Below are positions 33,179 through 41,204 of a stretch of 64,000 nt of DNA, in pieces (positions within the stretch are counted from its first letter, which is position 1; each line of letters begins with the position of its first letter). This DNA comes from Cellulomonas carbonis (GTDB lineage Bacteria > Actinomycetota > Actinomycetes > Actinomycetales > Cellulomonadaceae). Location: positions 372,001-436,000 of the forward strand of contig NZ_BMEB01000002.1 of NCBI RefSeq assembly GCF_014636275.1, written 5' to 3'. Below the pieces are notes generated by a model, which was given only the letters and a program-made list of their open reading frames with translations, made no database searches and was not told where the DNA came from. Made by a program: the position numbers and the translations under genes.

Positions 33179-34507
33179 TCAGTCCGTCGGGCTCGCCGGG
33201 TCGAGCTCAGCCTGCAGCGCGCGCAGGTCCTCCGCGAGCGCGTCGACGCGTGCGTGCTCCGCACCCGCCGCCGCCTCCGCGGCGCGCAGCTGTTCGTCCC
33301 GCGATCGCAACGAGGCGTCGTCGCGCGCCAGCAGCTCGGCCGCCCGGTTGAGAGTGTCGTCGGCGGGCGCCATCGGGAGCTCGGTCCCGTCCCACCACAC
33401 CCAGCTGAGCAGGAGGCGCTCGCGCTCCGCGACGGGCATCGCCGCCAGCTCGGCGACCTGCACGTCGTACTGGGTGCGGTAGCTCTCGACGGCGGTGGCG
33501 TCGGCGTGGTGCTGCGCCCTGGCCTGGGCGTTCGACGACTCCACCTCGGCGACGGACCGGTACGCCGCCTCGACGTCGGCGACCATCCGGTCGAGCTCGC
33601 CCTGGAACGTCGTGTGGACCGCCACGAGTGCCGCGCGGTCCGTGACGAACCGCGCGTAGACCGCTTCGAGCTCGGGTGCGAGCCCACCCTCGCGCCACAC
33701 CTGGGTGCCCAGGTACGCGAACAGCTCGGTCGGACGCGCGTCGGGGTTGGTGCCGACGGAGCCCGCGATCTGCTCGTGGATCGGGTCGTCCGCCGGGACG
33801 GCGGCGATCTCGGTCTCGAGGAGCGGGGTCAGCCGGTGACGGTCGTCGGGGCTGAGCGCGACCCACGCGACATGGAGCGTCTCGTGGGCGAGCGTGTTCA
33901 CGACGAACCCGCGGGCCCTCGGGTCGGCGGGGGCGTAGACCACGACCGACCGCTCGAGGGGGACGTGGCAGCCGACCGCGCCGCCGGCCGGGGCGGGACG
34001 CAGCGACGGCCCGAAGATGCAGCGCCCCGCGAAGGACGCCGCGTCCAGCACCTCCACGCGGTTCGCGTACAGCAGTGCCCGACCCTCCTCGGAGAGGAAG
34101 GCCTCGTCCGCGAGCGCGACCACCTCCGCCGAGGGCGGGACCGCGTCCGGCCGCCCCTGTCCGTCCTGAACGATGCCGCCCGTGAGCCCGCGCCCGTCGC
34201 CGCCAGGTCCGTCGACCGCCGCACCGCCGGGTGCGGCGGCGATCACACCGGGCGGGAGGCCCGGCGCTCCCGACGTCAGCCACCACGCCCCGCCGACGAC
34301 GACCACCGTCAGCACGACGGCGCCGACGTTCGAGCCTCGACGCGAGCCTCGACGCGTGCGTCGCCGCGCGGCCCGCGGCACCGAGGCACCGGACGGAGCC
34401 GCGCGCCACGTCGTCGGCGCACCCCGACGCCCCGCCGCCTCGTCGACCACCCACTGCGGCACGCGTCCGCTCGGAGAGCGAGGGAGATGGTCGGGCGGGA
34501 CGGTCAC
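33179..34507 (-). CDS. membrane-anchored zincin-like protein with C-terminal coiled coil
   Basis: A protein of about 442 residues. A basic cytosolic N-terminus precedes one membrane helix (VGAVVLTVVVVGGAWWL, about residues 60-77). The extracytoplasmic domain contains HETLH in VNTLAHETLHVAWVAL, a zincin-type motif, and two Cys residues (GRCIFG, VGCHVP) that may form a disulfide. The last 110 residues are an Ala/Glu/Arg-rich coiled coil. I do not recognise a named peptidase family. GTG 34507 is chosen because GATGGT stands at leaderless distance and the LPRSPSGRVPQWVVDEA segment looks like a natural start; ATG 34561 is possible. Confidence 0.65.
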   Translation of the reverse strand: MTVPPDHLPRSPSGRVPQWVVDEAAGRRGAPTTWRAAPSGASVPRAARRRTRRGSRRGSNVGAVVLTVVVVGGAWWLTSGAPGLPPGVIAAAPGGAAVDGPGGDGRGLTGGIVQDGQGRPDAVPPSAEVVALADEAFLSEEGRALLYANRVEVLDAASFAGRCIFGPSLRPAPAGGAVGCHVPLERSVVVYAPADPRARGFVVNTLAHETLHVAWVALSPDDRHRLTPLLETEIAAVPADDPIHEQIAGSVGTNPDARPTELFAYLGTQVWREGGLAPELEAVYARFVTDRAALVAVHTTFQGELDRMVADVEAAYRSVAEVESSNAQARAQHHADATAVESYRTQYDVQVAELAAMPVAERERLLLSWVWWDGTELPMAPADDTLNRAAELLARDDASLRSRDEQLRAAEAAAGAEHARVDALAEDLRALQAELDPASPTD

Positions 34508-34696
34508 GCAAGGACCATCGGCCGGCGCTGGCGGAACCTGGATGAATCGAACGGGGGACATCGCGCGGAATCCCGCGCACGGACCACGAGAGCCCAGCCG
34601 CCGGGTCGGTCTGGGCGTCTCGATCGGCTGGACCTGTGGATCCCGTCCCGCACACAGTCCGAGGGGGCCCGCCGTACCCGCCACGCCGCACGCTCC

Positions 34697-34702
34697 TAGC
34701 GT
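34697..34702 (+). promoter_or_regulatory. -10 hexamer (TAGCGT) of the second DUF6318 gene
   Basis: TAGCGT ends seven bases before GTG 34710, the spacing expected of a leaderless transcript. Confidence 0.5.
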
Positions 34703-34709
34703 CACGCCC

Positions 34710-35387
34710 GTGACCAGGAGAACCCGCTACGCCATGGCCGTCGTCGTCGCCATCACCGCCCTGCTGACCGGGGCCTGCGTTCCCGACCCCGCACCTCCCC
34801 GCGCCGAGAAGGAACGTGTCGACCTGTCTGCATCCGGCCGTGATGACGAGCCCGTCGACGACGCAGCCACGACCGGACCCGCGGTCGAGGCGACGGATGA
34901 GTCGGCCGAGCAGCGCCCTCCGGGTCACCCCGAGCGGCCGAGGGCGATGGACCGCACCGACGACCTGGGAGCAGCCGCTGCAGCCGCCTACTTCGTCGAG
35001 CTCGAGCGGTACGCCTTCCGCACGGGTGACCTCACCGAGTGGATCCGGATCAGCGAGCAAGCCTGCAAGTGGTGCTGGTTGACCGCCGCGAACGTCGCGG
35101 CCATCTTCGGGATCGGTGACTCGACCGTGGGTGGAGAGACCGCCATGGGGATCCCCGTCCCGTTCGAGGTCGACCCGGACCAGGGCGTCTACGGCTTCAC
35201 GTTCGAGCTGACGAGTGAACCGATGCAGCGCGTCGACCCGGAAGGTGCGGTGGTCGGGTCCGCGAACGCGCAGCACGTCCTGTTCGACATCGTCGTCGCG
35301 CACACTCCCGACGGATGGAGGATGCTCTTCGGTCTGGTGCGCTCACCCGACTCGGCCGGCCCGTCCGCGGACCACGCTTCACCGTGA
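34710..35387 (+). CDS. DUF6318 family lipoprotein (second copy)
   Basis: A 225-residue paralogue of the protein at 31625. It shows a signal peptide with lipobox LTGAC, an acidic linker, then the same domain (DDLGAAAAAAYFVELERYAFRT, LTEWIRISEQACKWCWL). The CxxC is present as CKWC. FDIVVAHTPDGWRMLFGLV matches the C-terminal strand pair of the first copy. The two copies bracket the PKD and zincin-like genes, which looks like a duplicated surface-protein cassette. It probably has a leaderless start. Confidence 0.75.
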   Translation: MTRRTRYAMAVVVAITALLTGACVPDPAPPRAEKERVDLSASGRDDEPVDDAATTGPAVEATDESAEQRPPGHPERPRAMDRTDDLGAAAAAAYFVELERYAFRTGDLTEWIRISEQACKWCWLTAANVAAIFGIGDSTVGGETAMGIPVPFEVDPDQGVYGFTFELTSEPMQRVDPEGAVVGSANAQHVLFDIVVAHTPDGWRMLFGLVRSPDSAGPSADHASP

Positions 35388-35425
35388 CGCCTCTCGCGTG
35401 GCGCGCATCCGCCCGTCGCCACCGC

Positions 35426-35476
35426 CCCGCACCTCCGTGACACGAAGTTCACCGTCGGGACACGCGGAGGTGCGGG
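35426..35476. repeat. palindrome upstream of the ABC importer
   Basis: CCCGCACCTCCG (35426-35437) and CGGAGGTGCGGG (35465-35476) pair perfectly around a 27-base loop. The position, after the DUF6318 stop and before the importer, allows a terminator or a regulatory role. Confidence 0.65.
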
Positions 35477-35520
35477 CGAGTTCGGTCGCGCCTCATCCGC
35501 GCCGGACAGTGTCGCCTCTC

Positions 35521-36534
35521 GTGAGTGCGGGACCGACGATCGAGGCGCCTGGCGCGCAGGGGGTGCCGGGCAACCCGTCGAGAGCTGGCGGTCCGGCCCC
35601 AGCCCCGACCGGGCCGACCGGAGGCCCCGCCGTCCGCGGCCGGCTCCCCGGGCACCTGCCGTACCGGTGGCGCGACGGCCTCGTCGCGGCAGCGTTCCTG
35701 CTGCCGAACCTGGTGCTGCTGGCCGTCTTCACCTACCGGCCGCTCGCGGACAACATCCGCCTGTCGTTCACGAGCTGGAACATCTCCTCGCCGACGGCGA
35801 CCTGGATCGGCTGGGACAACTACGTCGAGTGGTTCACCAGTGCCGGCAGCCGCACGGTCGTGTGGAACACCGTGGTGTTCACCGGCGCCGCCGTCGTCGG
35901 GTCGATCGTCCTGGGGCTCGCGCTCGCGCTCCTGCTGGACCAGAAGCTGGTCGGGCGCGACGCCGTCCGGTCGCTCGTCTTCGCGCCGTTCGTCCTCGCG
36001 GGAGCCGCGGTCGGCGTCGCGTTCCAGTTCGTCTTCGACCCCACGTTCGGCCTCGTCCAGGACCTGCTGCGCCGCGTCGGCGCCGAGCCGCCCGCGTTCT
36101 ACCAGGACCCGTCGTGGGCGCTGTTCATGGTCACCGTCACGTACGTGTGGAAGAACCTGGGGTACACGTTCGTGATCTACCTCGCCGCGCTCCAGGGCAG
36201 GCGCCGTGACCTGGACGAGGCGGCGGAGATCGACGCCGCGTCGACGTGGACGGCGTTCCGCCGCGTGACGTGGCCCCAGCTGCGCCCGGCGACGTTCTTC
36301 CTGCTCATCACCGTCCTGCTCAACAGCTTCCAGGTGTTCGACGTGATCCACACGATGACGCGGGGCGGTCCGCTCGGGGACGGCACGACGACGATGGTCT
36401 ACCAGGTCTACCAGGAGACGTTCGTCAACCTCCGCGCCGGCTACGGCGCGACCGTCGCGACGATCATGTTCCTCGCCCTGCTGCTCATCACCGCGGTCCA
36501 GGTCCTCGTGATGCGGCGAGGTGAGGAGCGGTGA
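35521..36534 (+). CDS. carbohydrate-type ABC transporter permease 1 (UgpA/MalF-like)
   Basis: A 337-residue permease with six predicted helices. It has the EAA loop that contacts the ATPase (LDEAAEIDAASTWTAFRRVTWPQLRP) and a Pro/Gly-rich cytosolic N-terminus. It belongs to the CUT1 group of sugar and glycerol-3-phosphate importers. GTG start at 35521, with CAGTGT a few bases upstream. It is the first gene of a four-gene operon in which every component of an importer is present; the next permease overlaps it by four bases. Confidence 0.88.
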   Translation: MSAGPTIEAPGAQGVPGNPSRAGGPAPAPTGPTGGPAVRGRLPGHLPYRWRDGLVAAAFLLPNLVLLAVFTYRPLADNIRLSFTSWNISSPTATWIGWDNYVEWFTSAGSRTVVWNTVVFTGAAVVGSIVLGLALALLLDQKLVGRDAVRSLVFAPFVLAGAAVGVAFQFVFDPTFGLVQDLLRRVGAEPPAFYQDPSWALFMVTVTYVWKNLGYTFVIYLAALQGRRRDLDEAAEIDAASTWTAFRRVTWPQLRPATFFLLITVLLNSFQVFDVIHTMTRGGPLGDGTTTMVYQVYQETFVNLRAGYGATVATIMFLALLLITAVQVLVMRRGEER

Positions 36535-37415
36535 CGACGACGTCGTGGCGCACCGCCCGGTCGGCGGCCCCGGCGGGCGCACCGCACGAGCGGCGCACGC
36601 CGGTCCGTGCGCTCGGCGGCTACCTCGCGATGCTGCTCGTGGTGGTCGTCGTCGCGCTCCCGCTGTACTGGATCCTCGTCTCGGCCCTGAAGGAGCGGCC
36701 GGACATCTACACGGTCCCCGTGACCTGGGTCCCGGACCCGGTGGTGCTCGAGAACTTCTCGGCCGTGGGCAGCGGTGTCGCGTTCACCGACTTCCTCCGC
36801 AACTCCGTGATCATCACGGTCGTCCTCACGGTGGTCCAGGTCGTGCTCGGGGTCCTGTCGGCGTTCGCGCTCGCCTTCCTGCGGTTCCCGGGCCGCACCG
36901 CGGTCCTGCTGTTCGTCATCGCCGCGCTCATGGTCCCGAACCAGATCACGATGATCAGCAACTACGCGCTCGTCGCGGGCCTCGGCTGGCGGAACACCTA
37001 CGCGGGGATCATCGTCCCGCTCGCGGGAGTGGCCTTCGGGACGTTCCTGCTGCGCAACCACTTCGTCTCGTTGCCCCGGGAGATCCTCGAGGCCGCCGAG
37101 ATGGACGCGGCCGGTCCCCTGCGGACCCTGTGGCGGGTGGTCCTGCCCATGTCCTGGCCGACCGTCGTCGCGTTCACCCTCATCACGGTCGTCAACGAGT
37201 GGAACCAGTACCTGTGGCCGCTCCTCATGGCCGACGACGAGTCCGTCGCCCCGCTGCCCGTGGGGCTCACCCAGCTCCAGGACGCCGAGGGGCTCACCAA
37301 CTGGGGGCCCGTGATGGCGGGCACGGTGCTCACGATGACGCCGATCCTCGTCGTCTTCGTGGCACTCCAACGCCACATGATCAAGGGCCTCACGACCGGA
37401 GCCGTCAAGGGCTGA
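36531..37415 (+). CDS. carbohydrate-type ABC transporter permease 2 (UgpE/MalG-like)
   Basis: A 294-residue partner permease with six helices. Its EAA motif reads ILEAAEMDAAGPLRTLWRVV, and the conserved TLITVVNEWNQYLWPLL follows. The GTG overlaps the stop of permease 1. In CUT1 importers the two permeases form a heterodimeric channel; the N-terminal VVALPLYWILVSALKE is typical of MalG/UgpE proteins. Confidence 0.9.
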   Translation: MTTTSWRTARSAAPAGAPHERRTPVRALGGYLAMLLVVVVVALPLYWILVSALKERPDIYTVPVTWVPDPVVLENFSAVGSGVAFTDFLRNSVIITVVLTVVQVVLGVLSAFALAFLRFPGRTAVLLFVIAALMVPNQITMISNYALVAGLGWRNTYAGIIVPLAGVAFGTFLLRNHFVSLPREILEAAEMDAAGPLRTLWRVVLPMSWPTVVAFTLITVVNEWNQYLWPLLMADDESVAPLPVGLTQLQDAEGLTNWGPVMAGTVLTMTPILVVFVALQRHMIKGLTTGAVKG

Positions 37416-37484
37416 GCCCTGGGGCCACCCCGCCCCCGACGGCACCTCGCACGACAACACCGATCACCACCGAAAGGGACATCC

Positions 37485-38801
37485 ATGACCTCGATCCGAC
37501 GGATCGGCACCGGCCTCGTCGCCGGCGGGCTCACCCTGGCGCTCGCCGCGTGCGCAGGCACCGGGAGCACGACCTCGGAGGGCTCCGGGGTGCGGGGCGC
37601 GACCCCGGCCGACGGCGACGCCGTCCAGGAGCTCACGTTCTGGAGCAACCACCCGGGCGACTCCAAGGAGGTCGAGGAGGAGCTCCTCGCGGCCTTCGAG
37701 GAGGAGACCGGGATCGCGGTCAACCTCGTGACCGCGGGCGCGAACTACGAGGAGCTCGCTCAGCGCTTCAACGCCTCGCTCGCCGGCGGTGACCTCCCGG
37801 ACGCCGTCGTCGTCTCCGACGTCACCTGGTTCAACTTCGCCCTGAACGACGCCCTCGCCCCCATGGACGACCTGTGGGAGGAGCTCGACGTCGACTCCGA
37901 GGGCTACGTCGACGCGCTGCGTGAGGACTACGCGTTCGACGGTGCGCACTACGCCCTGCCGTACGCGCGCTCGACGCCGATCTTCTACTACAACCGCGAG
38001 ATGTGGGAGGCGGCCGGTCTGCCCGACCGCGGCCCGGAGACCTGGGAGGAGTTCGCCGGCTGGGCCGCCCAGCTCAAGGCGACCGACCCGGACGTCGCGC
38101 CGCTGGTCGTCCCCGACGGCTCCAACTACCTCGACTGGTACTTCCAGGGGATGGTCTGGACGTTCGGCGGGGCGTACTCCGACGGCTGGGAGCCCACGTT
38201 CTCCTCGCCCGGGTCGATCGAGGCGGGGCAGTTCCTCCAGGACCAGGTCCAGGCCGGGCACATCGCCATCAGCAACGACGCGAACAACCAGTTCGGCGCC
38301 GGTCAGGCCGCCGCGCTGCTGCAGTCGACGGGTTCGCTCTCGGGCCTCACGGAGGCGGCGCAGTTCGACTTCGCGACGGCCTTCCTCCCCGGCCCGCAGC
38401 CGGGCGTGACGACGGGTGGCGCGGGGATCGGCATCCCCGCAGGGATCGACGACGCGCGCCGGCAGGCCGCGATGGAGCTCGTCGCGTTCCTCACGGGCTC
38501 GGACAGCACGGTGACGTTCAGCCAGGCGACCGGCTACATGCCGGTGCGCAAGGACGCCGTCGACCACCCGGACACCCAGGGCTACCTCGAGGAGCACCCC
38601 AACTTCCGGACGGCCCTCGAGCAGCTCGCCGTGACGCAGTCGCAGGACAACGCCCGGGTCTTCGTGCCCGGCGGGGGTGCGCGGATCGGCGCGGCCCTCG
38701 ACCGGATCACCACCGGCGGCGAGGACGTCGAGACGGTGTTCGCCGAGCTCGACGAGGAGACCCGCACGGTGTTCGAGCGGGACATCGAGCCCCACCTGTG
38801 A
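37485..38801 (+). CDS. ABC extracellular solute-binding lipoprotein (UgpB-like)
   Basis: A 438-residue family 1 solute-binding protein. The signal peptide ends in lipobox LAAC (Cys23), followed by a Ser/Thr/Gly linker. The mature part has ELTFWSNHPGDSKEVEEELL, YALPYARSTPIFYYNREMWE and WEEFAGWAAQLKATDPD, all typical of UgpB and other CUT1 binding proteins. It captures the substrate outside the membrane and delivers it to the permeases. The convergent glycerophosphodiesterase gene supports glycerol-3-phosphate or glycerophosphodiesters as ligand; this is inference, as a sugar cannot be excluded. AAAGGGACATCC precedes the ATG. Confidence 0.88.
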   Translation: MTSIRRIGTGLVAGGLTLALAACAGTGSTTSEGSGVRGATPADGDAVQELTFWSNHPGDSKEVEEELLAAFEEETGIAVNLVTAGANYEELAQRFNASLAGGDLPDAVVVSDVTWFNFALNDALAPMDDLWEELDVDSEGYVDALREDYAFDGAHYALPYARSTPIFYYNREMWEAAGLPDRGPETWEEFAGWAAQLKATDPDVAPLVVPDGSNYLDWYFQGMVWTFGGAYSDGWEPTFSSPGSIEAGQFLQDQVQAGHIAISNDANNQFGAGQAAALLQSTGSLSGLTEAAQFDFATAFLPGPQPGVTTGGAGIGIPAGIDDARRQAAMELVAFLTGSDSTVTFSQATGYMPVRKDAVDHPDTQGYLEEHPNFRTALEQLAVTQSQDNARVFVPGGGARIGAALDRITTGGEDVETVFAELDEETRTVFERDIEPHL

Positions 38802-38806
38802 GCCGC

Positions 38807-38847
38807 GGGCTGCGCCCGGGCCCGGTGAGCCGGCCCGGGCGCAGCCC
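38807..38847 (+). promoter_or_regulatory. intercistronic 16-bp hairpin between binding protein and ATPase genes
   Basis: GGGCTGCGCCCGGGCC (38807-38822) and its exact complement (38832-38847) form a very stable hairpin right after the binding-protein stop. Such hairpins protect or partly terminate the message so that binding protein is made in excess over ATPase. Confidence 0.65.
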
Positions 38848-38903
38848 CGTGACCCACGCAGGCGCAGAGCGGGCGGAGTCCGCACGCAGGAAGAGGTGAC
38901 GAG

Positions 38904-40001
38904 ATGGCGGCAGTGACCTTCGAGGCGGCGACGCGCTCCTACGCGGCGAGCCCGCGACCGGCGGTGGACGCGCTCGACCTGGAGGTGCACGACGGCGAGT
39001 TCCTCGTCGTCGTCGGGCCGTCCGGGTGCGGCAAGTCCACGAGCCTGCGGATGCTCGCGGGCCTCGAGCCCGTCGACGGCGGCCGCGTGCTCATCGACGG
39101 CGTCGACGTGTCGGGGCGCCGGGCGCGGGACCGGGACGTCGCGATGGTGTTCCAGAGCTACGCCCTGTACCCGACGATGACGGCCGGGGAGAACATGGCG
39201 TTCGCGCTGCGCAACACGGGCGTCGCGAGGCACGAGATCCGCCGTCGGGTCGCCGAGGCCGCGCGCATGCTCCAGCTCGAGGACGTCCTCGACCGCAGGC
39301 CCGCACGCATGTCCGGCGGTCAGCGGCAGCGGGTCGCGATGGGCCGCGCGGTCGTGCGCGAGCCGCAGGTGTTCTGCATGGACGAGCCGCTGTCGAACCT
39401 GGACGCGAAGCTGCGGGTGTCGACGCGCGCCGAGATCGCCGGCCTCCAGCGCCGGCTGGGCACGACGACGGTCTACGTCACGCACGACCAGACGGAGGCC
39501 ATGACCATGGGCGACCGGGTGTGCGTCCTGCACGGCGGCCGGCTCCAGCAGGTCGGCACGCCGACGGAGCTGTACGAGCGGCCGGTCAACACGTTCGTCG
39601 CCGGGTTCCTCGGGTCCCCGGCGATCAACCTGCTCGACGCGGTGCCGGTGCGCGACGGCCGCGCCGTCGTCGGCCCGGCGCTCGAGATCGGCGTCGGCGT
39701 GCACGCGCCCTCCGAGGTGACCCTCGGGATTCGGCCGGAGGGCTTCGACCTCGTCGACCCGAGCCGGGCGACAGAGCCCGGGCACCTGACGGCCCGCGTG
39801 GTGCGGGTCGAGCGGACCGGCGCGGAGACGTTCGTCCACGCCGAGGCCCTCGGCCTCACACCCGGTGTCACGACCCGGTCCGACCGGCTCGTCGTCCGCA
39901 CCGACAAGCGGACGCCCGTGACCGAGGGGGAGACCCTCGCCCTGCGTGTCCACGTCGGCGAGGTCCTGCTGTTCGGGCCCGACGGCGACGCGCTGACCTG
40001 A
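38904..40001 (+). CDS. ABC transporter ATP-binding protein (UgpC/MsmK-like)
   Basis: A 365-residue ATPase. It carries Walker A GPSGCGKST (38-46), Q-loop FQSYALYP, signature MSGGQRQRVAMGRA, Walker B VFCMDEPLSNLDAKLR and the H-loop His in VTHDQTEAMTMGDR. A C-terminal OB-fold regulatory domain (about 240-365) identifies it as the MalK/UgpC group. It powers the importer encoded just upstream. ATG start after AGGAAGAGGTGACG. Confidence 0.92.
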   Translation: MAAVTFEAATRSYAASPRPAVDALDLEVHDGEFLVVVGPSGCGKSTSLRMLAGLEPVDGGRVLIDGVDVSGRRARDRDVAMVFQSYALYPTMTAGENMAFALRNTGVARHEIRRRVAEAARMLQLEDVLDRRPARMSGGQRQRVAMGRAVVREPQVFCMDEPLSNLDAKLRVSTRAEIAGLQRRLGTTTVYVTHDQTEAMTMGDRVCVLHGGRLQQVGTPTELYERPVNTFVAGFLGSPAINLLDAVPVRDGRAVVGPALEIGVGVHAPSEVTLGIRPEGFDLVDPSRATEPGHLTARVVRVERTGAETFVHAEALGLTPGVTTRSDRLVVRTDKRTPVTEGETLALRVHVGEVLLFGPDGDALT

Positions 40002-40011
40002 GCGGCGGGGC

Positions 40012-40098
40012 AGTCGCCCCGGCCGGACCGGCGAGTCGCCCCGGCCCGACCGACGAGTCGCCCCGGCCGTACCGACGAGTCGCCGCGGCCCACCGACG
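40012..40098. repeat. 22-base tandem repeat, four copies
   Basis: Units starting AGTCGCCCCGGCC recur at 40012, 40034, 40056 and 40078 (the last is 21 bases), differing at a few positions. They lie between the ATPase stop and the convergent terminator. Confidence 0.85.
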
Positions 40099-40100
40099 AC

Positions 40101-40139
40101 GGGCCCGACCGGACGCGGTGCTCGCGTCCGATCGGGCCC
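40101..40139. terminator. bidirectional terminator of the ABC operon and the GDPD gene
   Basis: GGGCCCGACCGGACGCG (40101-40117) pairs with CGCGTCCGATCGGGCCC (40123-40139) around GTGCT with a single mismatch, between convergent genes. Confidence 0.75.
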
Positions 40140-40159
40140 TTCCCGTCCCGTGACCCGTC

Positions 40160-40915
40160 TCAGGCGCCGACCGCGACGGCGAGCTCGTGCCGTGCCACCG
40201 CCCGCCAGTCGCGGGCGTCGACGAGCGCGCGCGCCGTCGGGAGGTCGTCGGACATGACGGCGTCGACGCCCATCCCGAGGAGGCGCTCCAGGTCGCGCGG
40301 GTCGTCGACCGTCCAGCACGAGACGCCGATGCCGAGCGCGTGCAGGGCGCGCACCAGCACGGGCGCGAGCGTGGTGTGCTCCGGGTTGTACATGTCCGGG
40401 CGCAGGAGCCCGAGCACCCGCACGTCCGGCGGGGTCAGGCCGATCGAGTTGAGGAACAGCTGGGCGGCGGCGCTGGCCCCGCGCACGTTCCACAGCCCGG
40501 CGAGCTCGCCGCAGAACCACGTCGCCCGCACCAGGCCGGCGTCCTCGACGACGCGCAGCGCCGCCGCCGCGGCCTCCGGCGTCTTCTGGTCGATCACGAG
40601 CGGCACGCCGGTGTCCCGCGAGACCTCGAGCGCCTCACGCAGCGTCGGGATGCGTCGGTCACCCGCACCGAGCGCCCGGATCGACTCCGTGGTGTGGGCC
40701 GCGACCGGCCGGGGGTCCCCCCACAGCCGCTGGAGCGTGGCGTCGTGCACGACGACGACCTCGCCGTCACCGGCCAGCTGGACGTCGATCTCGATCATGT
40801 CGGCGCCGCCTCGGGCGGCGGCCTCGATGGCGGGCAGCGTGTTCTCCACGTGCTCGCGGTGGTCGCCGCGGTGGGCGATCGCCAGCGGCGGGCGTGACTG
40901 GTCGTACCAGGGCAT
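40160..40915 (-). CDS. glycerophosphodiester phosphodiesterase
   Basis: A 251-residue GDPD TIM barrel. The catalytic His motif is AIAHRGDHREHVENTLPA, then GGADMIEIDVQLAGDGEVVV with the metal-binding Glu/Asp, VVVHDATLQRLW, and the C-terminal GVSCWTVDDPRDLERLLGMG. It hydrolyses glycerophosphodiesters to glycerol-3-phosphate and an alcohol. No signal peptide is present, so it acts in the cytosol on imported substrate, which fits the neighbouring importer. The ATG at 40915 has GGAGGAGCGCC just upstream; the longer frame is not translated. Confidence 0.9.
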   Translation of the reverse strand: MPWYDQSRPPLAIAHRGDHREHVENTLPAIEAAARGGADMIEIDVQLAGDGEVVVVHDATLQRLWGDPRPVAAHTTESIRALGAGDRRIPTLREALEVSRDTGVPLVIDQKTPEAAAAALRVVEDAGLVRATWFCGELAGLWNVRGASAAAQLFLNSIGLTPPDVRVLGLLRPDMYNPEHTTLAPVLVRALHALGIGVSCWTVDDPRDLERLLGMGVDAVMSDDLPTARALVDARDWRAVARHELAVAVGA

Positions 40916-40936
40916 GGCGCTCCTCCGGACGGGCCG

Positions 40937-40951
40937 GCTGCACGGTGCAGC
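40937..40951. promoter_or_regulatory. perfect palindrome upstream of the GDPD gene
   Basis: GCTGCAC-G-GTGCAGC sits 22 bases before the GDPD start. The near-palindrome GTTC-CCGGCCGG-T-GAAC lies at 40992-41008. Both are candidate operators in the 246-base spacer, which holds no other feature I can name. Confidence 0.4.
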
Positions 40952-41149
40952 GGTCTCCTCGCGGACTGTCCCAGGCCGGGCTGAACCGCATGTTCCCGGC
41001 CGGTGAACACCGTCCGCGGACCACGTCGACGTGACCGGACGGACCGGCCGGCACGGGGCTCTGCCGCCGGGGTCCTGCCGCCGTGACCGACCGTGCTCGT
41101 GGCCGAGCCCCACCGCGCTCCCCGGTCGTCGTCGGCGCCTGGCGTCCCC

Positions 41150-41155
41150 TATCGT
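41150..41155 (+). promoter_or_regulatory. -10 hexamer (TATCGT) of the DUF429 transcript
   Basis: TATCGT ends six bases before GTG 41162, the first codon of a 13-codon leader frame. Confidence 0.5.
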
Positions 41156-41161
41156 CGGCGC

Positions 41162-41203
41162 GTGCTCACCGGCGACGACCCGCCCTCGTCCGCGGTCGCC
41201 TGA
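41162..41203 (+). CDS. 13-codon leader peptide upstream of DUF429
   Basis: A GTG at leaderless distance from TATCGT opens the frame VLTGDDPPSSAVA, which stops one base before the ATG of the DUF429 gene. There is no Shine-Dalgarno for DUF429 itself, so reading this leader could deliver ribosomes to it by termination-reinitiation. Confidence 0.4.
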   Translation: MLTGDDPPSSAVA

Positions 41204-41204
41204 G

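Noticed and set aside
40012..40098. CRISPR array
   Set aside because: The units are directly adjacent 22-mers with no spacers, and no cas gene is present.
37464..40520. 1018-codon minus-strand frame under the ABC operon
   Set aside because: It is antisense to the binding-protein and ATPase genes, which carry all family motifs; the antisense frame has none.
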